NCBI GenBank assembly: GCA_040235415.1
Contig: JBECKR010000263.1
Coordinates: 1-9,237, forward strand
Reading direction: 5' to 3'
From: JBECKR01 sp040235415
Lineage (GTDB): Bacteria; Acidobacteriota; Polarisedimenticolia; Polarisedimenticolales; Polarisedimenticolaceae
DNA: 9,237 nt
This document shows positions 6,307 to 9,237 of this stretch, one piece after another. The notes beneath the pieces were generated by a model, which was not told the origin of the DNA, did not search any database, and saw only the letters and a list, made by a program, of their open reading frames with translations. Position 1 is the stretch's first letter; every line of letters begins with the position of its first letter. Made by a program: the position numbers and the translations under genes.

Positions 6307-7068
6307 GTGACGCCACGATCGGCGGCGGTTCTCGTCTCGGCGCTCGCGGCCTCGGTGGCACTCGCGGCCGCCGCCGCGGACCGCGGTCCGCGAATCCGGT
6401 TCGAGGCGATGACCCACGACTTCGGGACGATCCGCTCCGACGGGAAGGTCTCGTTCGACTGGACGTTCGCGAACGACGGCGACGCTCCGCTCGAGATCGT
6501 CGGTACGCGGCCCGCTTGCGGCTGCACGGCGGCGGTCCAAGACGGCAAGCCGGTGCCGCCGGGCGGGCGCGGAACGCTGCGAGTGACGTTCGATCCCGCC
6601 GGTCTCCACGGCTCCGTCCGCAAGTCGTTGGCCGTCAGTTCGAACGATCCGGAGAATCCGCGCGTGCTGCTCACGCTCCGCGCCGACGTCATCCCGATCG
6701 AGCGCAAGCGCAAGCCGGGTGAGCATCCCCCCACGGCGGGGCGGTCGCTGCTCGTCGGGGAGTGCGCCGCGTGTCACGCGTCCCCCGCGTCCGGCCGCGA
6801 GGGACGCGACCTGTTCGCGTCGGTGTGCGGAATGTGCCACGGTGCCGACGGGGCCGGCGGACCCCACGGACCGTCCCTCCGCGACCCGCAGTACCTCGCC
6901 TCGCACGACGACAAGACGTTGACCACGGCCATCTCGTACGGCACGGCGAACCCCTCGATGCCCGGATTCCTCGACGTCATGGGGGGACCGCTGAGCCAGG
7001 CCCAGGTCGACTCGATCGTGAGGTGGTTGCGGGCTCGGCGCGGGCAGCGTACCGACGACGCGCGGTAG
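6307..7068 (+). CDS. Exported DUF1573 domain-cytochrome c fusion protein
   Basis: This 253-residue protein starts at a GTG with GGGAGG 9 nt upstream. Residues 1-24 form an Ala-rich signal peptide, so it acts outside the cytoplasmic membrane. Residues about 30-128 form a DUF1573 domain: FEAMTHDFGTI near the start, the hallmark ACGCT at 70-74, and an immunoglobulin-like beta pattern ending near VLLTLRADV (120-128). A c-type cytochrome follows, with haem motifs CAACH (153-157) and CGMCH (174-178) and a probable axial Met218 in NPSMPGF. Role: probably an electron-carrying or redox-sensing envelope protein; the partner is unknown. The second haem site heads a full-length cytochrome c domain. The first sits in what looks like a short duplication of its leading segment (see findings). 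The frame is open upstream to 5818, but only through the preceding gene. The next gene follows after 74 bp. Confidence 0.87.
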   Translation: MTPRSAAVLVSALAASVALAAAAADRGPRIRFEAMTHDFGTIRSDGKVSFDWTFANDGDAPLEIVGTRPACGCTAAVQDGKPVPPGGRGTLRVTFDPAGLHGSVRKSLAVSSNDPENPRVLLTLRADVIPIERKRKPGEHPPTAGRSLLVGECAACHASPASGREGRDLFASVCGMCHGADGAGGPHGPSLRDPQYLASHDDKTLTTAISYGTANPSMPGFLDVMGGPLSQAQVDSIVRWLRARRGQRTDDAR

Positions 7069-7080
7069 TATCGTGTTCGC

Positions 7081-7105
7081 CGCGCCCGGAACCGTCCGGG
7101 GCGCG
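7081..7105. repeat. GC-rich inverted repeat between the cytochrome and nuclease genes
   Basis: CGCGCCCGGA (7081-7090) pairs with TCCGGGGCGCG (7095-7105) around a four-base loop, ACCG, with a single bulged G. It lies 12 nt after the cytochrome stop and 37 nt before the next start. It would form a strong RNA hairpin and could slow transcription or protect the 3' end of the upstream message. There is no T tract after it, so a standard intrinsic terminator call is weak. TAGTAT (7066-7071) just upstream could be a -10 for the next gene, in which case the hairpin would be in its leader. Confidence 0.4.
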
Positions 7106-7142
7106 GGCGCACACGCGACGTCCGGGGATACGAGGTGCGTCG

Positions 7143-8558
7143 ATGGCTCGGTCCGGCTCCAGCCCGCGCTCGCTCGTCGCCGAACGCGCCGTGCGCTACC
7201 TCGAGCGACACGCGGAGCCGATCGCGAGCCGCCGCCTGGCTCGAGAGATCCTCTCGACCGCGGCGCCGTCCGAGGAGACCGCGACCGAGGTCCTGCGCGC
7301 CGCCTTCCGGGACGACGGCCGGTTGGTCTACGGCCGGGACGGCTGGCGGCGACGCGAGGCCGCGCGCCGCACGCGGTCGGCCGCCGCCGCGGACCGATCC
7401 GATCCCGACGTCGCGCTCGTCCTGCTGGACGGGGGCCGCTCCCGACGCGGCGCGCCGTTCCGTCTCACGCACGTCCTGGCGGTGCGGGTGGAAGACCGCA
7501 TGGCCGTGCGCGTGGCGGGCGGCGACGTCGCCGCGCACGCCGACGACCTGCGCGCGGCGATCCTCGAAATCCTCGGCGGGACGACGATCGTGGCCCACGA
7601 CCCCCCGGGCGCGTTGCCGGCGCTCGAACGCTGGCTCGGCGTCCCTGCCGGGGAGGTCGTTTCGCTTCGACGGCTCGGACAGATTCGGCTCCGGCTGCCG
7701 GCCGGCCACGATCTCGCCGCCCTCGCCGGTCGTCTCGGGATCGCCTGGCGCGACACCGGGGATCCGCTCGATCTCGCGGACGCGCTCGACGCCTGCCTGC
7801 AGGCCTTGCGGCGCGACGGAGAGTCGCTCTCGGACCTGGCGCGGGAGTCACGCGGTCCCGAAGGAACGCTCGACTGGTCCCGCTTCGGATTCGACCGTGA
7901 CTTCCTCGCCAAGATTCCGACGTCCCCCGGCGTGTACCGGTTCTACGACATCGACGGCACGCTGCTGTACGTCGGCAAGTCGAGGAACCTCCGCGAGCGC
8001 GTGAACTCCTACTTCTACGAGGGCGGACGCCGTTCGGATCGCGCCCGCAAGATCGTCGAGCGCGTCCACCGCATCGAGTTCGAGCCGCTCGGTTCCGACC
8101 TCGAGGCCGTGCTGCGCGAGGCCGAGACCATCCGCCGCCGCCGCCCGAGCGACAACGTCCAACGCCGGGTCCATCCGAAGGGCGAGCGCTCCGCTCGGCT
8201 GCGCTCGATCCTGATCCTCGAGCCCGCGGCGCCGCCGCTCGTCCTGCGCGCCTATCTCGTGCGGGATGGCCGGATGGTCGACCGCGTCGGCGTGGGCCCG
8301 CGGGGGGGAGGGCTGCTCCGCATCCGGCGCGCGCTCGAGGACCGCTTCTTCTCCGCGGCGGTCGGGCCGACTGCGGGCGCCGGGCCCGAGATCGACGTCG
8401 AGCTCGTGGCTCGCTGGCTGTCGGCGAATCGGGATCGCGTCGTGGCGTTCGATCCGACCGACCTCGCCTCCGCGGAGGAGGTCGTCGAGCGGCTTCGCTG
8501 GTACCTGACGCAGAGCGGCCCGCTCGACCCCGACGGCTCCCCGGTGCACCGCCGTTGA
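7143..8558 (+). CDS. Winged-helix / degenerate DnaQ-like exonuclease / GIY-YIG nuclease fusion
   Basis: This 471-residue protein is probably cytosolic and involved in DNA repair or processing. Residues 11-70 look like a small winged helix, with RAVRYLERHAEPIASRRLAR followed by a wing ending in GRLVYGRDGW. Residues about 88-225 follow the outline of a DnaQ-type exonuclease: a first strand VALVLLDGGRS (90-100), an IVAHDPPGALPALERWLG segment (149-166), then LAALAGRLGI (191-200) and a final helix. The usual Asp-x-Glu-Thr is replaced by LLDGGRS, and the expected Asp after AHN is missing, so this part may be inactive. Residues 262-340 are a UvrC/Cho-like GIY-YIG nuclease: PGVYRFY, LLYVGKSRNLRERVNSYF, the likely catalytic Glu326, and RRPSDN in place of RPRYN. 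The UvrC RNase H-like half is absent. Residues 341-471 form a C-terminal region that I cannot assign. The ATG at 7143 has GAGG 7 nt upstream; the open frame further upstream is shadow. Confidence 0.82.
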   Translation: MARSGSSPRSLVAERAVRYLERHAEPIASRRLAREILSTAAPSEETATEVLRAAFRDDGRLVYGRDGWRRREAARRTRSAAAADRSDPDVALVLLDGGRSRRGAPFRLTHVLAVRVEDRMAVRVAGGDVAAHADDLRAAILEILGGTTIVAHDPPGALPALERWLGVPAGEVVSLRRLGQIRLRLPAGHDLAALAGRLGIAWRDTGDPLDLADALDACLQALRRDGESLSDLARESRGPEGTLDWSRFGFDRDFLAKIPTSPGVYRFYDIDGTLLYVGKSRNLRERVNSYFYEGGRRSDRARKIVERVHRIEFEPLGSDLEAVLREAETIRRRRPSDNVQRRVHPKGERSARLRSILILEPAAPPLVLRAYLVRDGRMVDRVGVGPRGGGLLRIRRALEDRFFSAAVGPTAGAGPEIDVELVARWLSANRDRVVAFDPTDLASAEEVVERLRWYLTQSGPLDPDGSPVHRR

Positions 8559-8585
8559 GCCGCCCTTCCCCATTCCCGACGCCTG

Positions 8586-8594
8586 TGCTAGACT
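8586..8594 (+). promoter_or_regulatory. Extended -10 promoter of the Fur-family regulator
   Basis: TGcTAGACT matches an extended -10 (TGn plus a hexamer with 4 of 6 matches to TATAAT) in the 83-bp gap after the nuclease gene. Transcription would begin near 8601, immediately before the inverted repeat at 8603-8619. A repressor bound there would block RNA polymerase. No strong -35 is visible, which is common for extended -10 promoters. Confidence 0.5.
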
Positions 8595-8602
8595 AACGAT
8601 TG

Positions 8603-8619
8603 TTGCGAATCGTTCGCAA
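8603..8619. promoter_or_regulatory. Fur-family operator (inverted repeat) at the regulator's own promoter
   Basis: TTGCGAA-tcg-TTCGCAA has perfect 7-bp arms. Its core closely resembles known Fur boxes of the form TGCGAATGATTCGCA. It lies just after the candidate -10 and 23 nt before the start of the regulator gene, so metal-dependent autorepression is the simplest reading. The overall GC content is high, so this AT-containing symmetric site stands out from its surroundings. Confidence 0.75.
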
Positions 8620-8641
8620 GAAATCCAGCCCGAGGTGCGGA

Positions 8642-9091
8642 ATGCCCGTGGCCCGTGAGACGCTGATCGAGAGGATGCGCGCCAAGGGCGTCCGCCTGAC
8701 CGAGCAGCGTCGCGTCATCGCGGAGCTGCTCGAGGAGGCGGACGAGCATCTCGACGCCGAGGCCGTGTACCGCCGCGCCTCCGGCCGCGACCCGCGGATC
8801 CACCGCGCCACCGTCTATCGCACCTTGAACCGGCTCAAGAAGCTGGGTCTCGTGGACGAGCTCGACCTCATGCACAAGGAGAGCGAGCGCCACTACTACG
8901 AGATCCGCCCGAGCGTCTTCCACATCCATCTCGTTTGCATGCGCTGCGGCCGGGTGCTCGAGCCGAGCGGTCCGTTCTGGGACGACTTGAAGCGTCGGGT
9001 CCACGACGAAACCGGCTTCCGCCCCGAGGCGGCGCGGCTCGAGATGGGAGGCCGCTGCGCGGCGTGCCATTCGAAATCCGACGACCGCTGA
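8642..9091 (+). CDS. Fur-family metal-responsive transcriptional regulator
   Basis: This 149-residue cytosolic DNA-binding dimer has the normal family length. The N-terminal winged helix (about 5-85) includes RLTEQRRVIAELL and the recognition helix region ATVYRTLNRLKKLGLV (56-71). The C-terminal dimerisation and metal-binding domain has HIH at 94-96, a zinc knuckle CMRC (99-102) and CAAC (139-142), Glu107 in RVLEPSG and His121. His36 in DEHLDAE is a further sensing-site candidate. PerR proteins typically have Asp at the place of Glu107, so a peroxide sensor is less likely; Fur, Zur and Mur remain possible. The ATG at 8642 follows GAGG by 6 nt. A TTG at 8600 in the same frame would put the operator inside the coding region and is rejected. 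The gene sits behind a Fur-box-like operator and upstream of an exported-protein gene. Confidence 0.93.
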   Translation: MPVARETLIERMRAKGVRLTEQRRVIAELLEEADEHLDAEAVYRRASGRDPRIHRATVYRTLNRLKKLGLVDELDLMHKESERHYYEIRPSVFHIHLVCMRCGRVLEPSGPFWDDLKRRVHDETGFRPEAARLEMGGRCAACHSKSDDR

Positions 9092-9107
9092 AGTCCCACG
9101 TCTCGAG

Positions 9108-9124
9108 TTGCGACGTTTTCGCAG
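9108..9124. promoter_or_regulatory. Second, weaker Fur-like box before the exported-protein gene
   Basis: TTGCGACGTTTTCGCAG aligns without gaps to the 17-bp operator at 8603-8619, matching TTGCGA on the left and TTCGCA on the right (12 of 17 identical). It is in the 45-bp gap between the regulator stop (9091) and the next ATG (9137). It overlaps the region where a leader for the second gene would lie. This suggests a second control point for the downstream gene by the same regulator. The match could be chance, and no -10 is evident. Confidence 0.4.
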
Positions 9125-9136
9125 AAAGGAAGCTCC

Positions 9137-9237
9137 ATGCCCGCGCCACCGATATCGGCCCTCGCACTCGCACTCGTCCTCGCCGCCGTCGGCGGCGCGG
9201 CCGGGCGCGCCGCCCCCCCCCCCCCCCCCCCCCCCCC
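9137..9237 (+). CDS. Signal peptide of an exported protein (partial, cut at right edge)
   Basis: The ATG follows AAAGGA by 6 nt, a good ribosome site. The first residues, MPAPPISALALALVLAAVGG, have a short non-charged start and a hydrophobic core with Ala-x-Ala-like positions, consistent with a Sec signal peptide. From about residue 27 the frame reads only proline because the sequence becomes a C run, probably an artefact. The mature protein is therefore not visible. Position directly after a Fur-family gene fits, for example, a metal-uptake periplasmic binding protein, but nothing in the visible residues shows it. Confidence 0.6.
   Translation, partial: MPAPPISALALALVLAAVGGAAGRAAPPPPPPP
9213..9237. 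repeat. Terminal 25-base C homopolymer, probable sequencing artefact
   Basis: The window ends in 25 consecutive C, unlike anything else in it. Reads from two-colour Illumina chemistry often end in false G runs, and the reverse complement of such a run at a contig end appears as this tail. The sequence after about 9212 should not be translated. Confidence 0.75.

Noticed and set aside
6762..7142. In-frame upstream extension of the nuclease fusion gene
   Set aside because: It overlaps the cytochrome coding region in another frame and has no domain. The ATG at 7143 has GAGG at the right distance.
8600..8641. TTG start at 8600 for the Fur-family gene
   Set aside because: This would put the operator within the coding region and remove a good ATG with GAGG 6 nt upstream. 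The extra 14 residues are not typical of the family.

Overview
This is a dense, GC-rich (roughly 70%) bacterial chromosomal window with no rRNA, tRNA, CRISPR or transposon signal. GC-rich third positions, GTG starts, clear GGAGG ribosome sites and AT-rich -10 hexamers point to an uncultured high-GC bacterium. The zinc-ribbon style at the left edge and the isomerase type would fit Acidobacteriota or a myxobacterial/deltaproteobacterial relative, but this placement is only an inference. The window ends in a run of 25 C, which suggests a contig end with a sequencing artefact.

Layout, left to right: (1) the start of a minus-strand zinc-ribbon protein leaving at base 1, divergent from (2) a membrane acyl-lipid/acyl-CoA desaturase (247-1212, +). 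The desaturase converges on (3) glucose-6-phosphate isomerase (1209-2813, -), and their stop codons share one CTAG. (4) A divergent, probable three-gene transcription unit follows: a flavin disulfide oxidoreductase (2951-4369), a CobB/SIR2-type NAD-dependent deacylase (4389-5189), and an unrecognised 350-residue protein (5186-6238) that overlaps the sirtuin by ATGA. (5) An exported DUF1573-cytochrome c fusion (6307-7068) has its own candidate -10 and a perfect 18-bp palindrome in its leader. (6) A three-part protein (7143-8558) has a winged-helix-like N-terminus, a DnaQ-like exonuclease fold that seems to have lost catalytic acids, and a UvrC/Cho-like GIY-YIG nuclease domain. (7) A Fur-family metalloregulator (8642-9091) has a textbook inverted repeat at its promoter. 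It is followed by (8) the signal peptide of an exported protein (9137 to the edge), preceded by a second, weaker copy of the same inverted repeat.

How the genes work together: the desaturase and isomerase are housekeeping lipid and sugar functions. The oxidoreductase and sirtuin both use pyridine nucleotides. The unknown protein, translationally coupled to the sirtuin, is the best candidate for an undescribed partner. The right end looks like a small self-regulating metal-response module: regulator, then exported protein, each behind a similar operator. Items most worth checking are the sirtuin-coupled unknown protein, the degenerate exonuclease/GIY-YIG fusion, the DUF1573-cytochrome fusion with its partly duplicated haem motif, and the paired Fur-like boxes.
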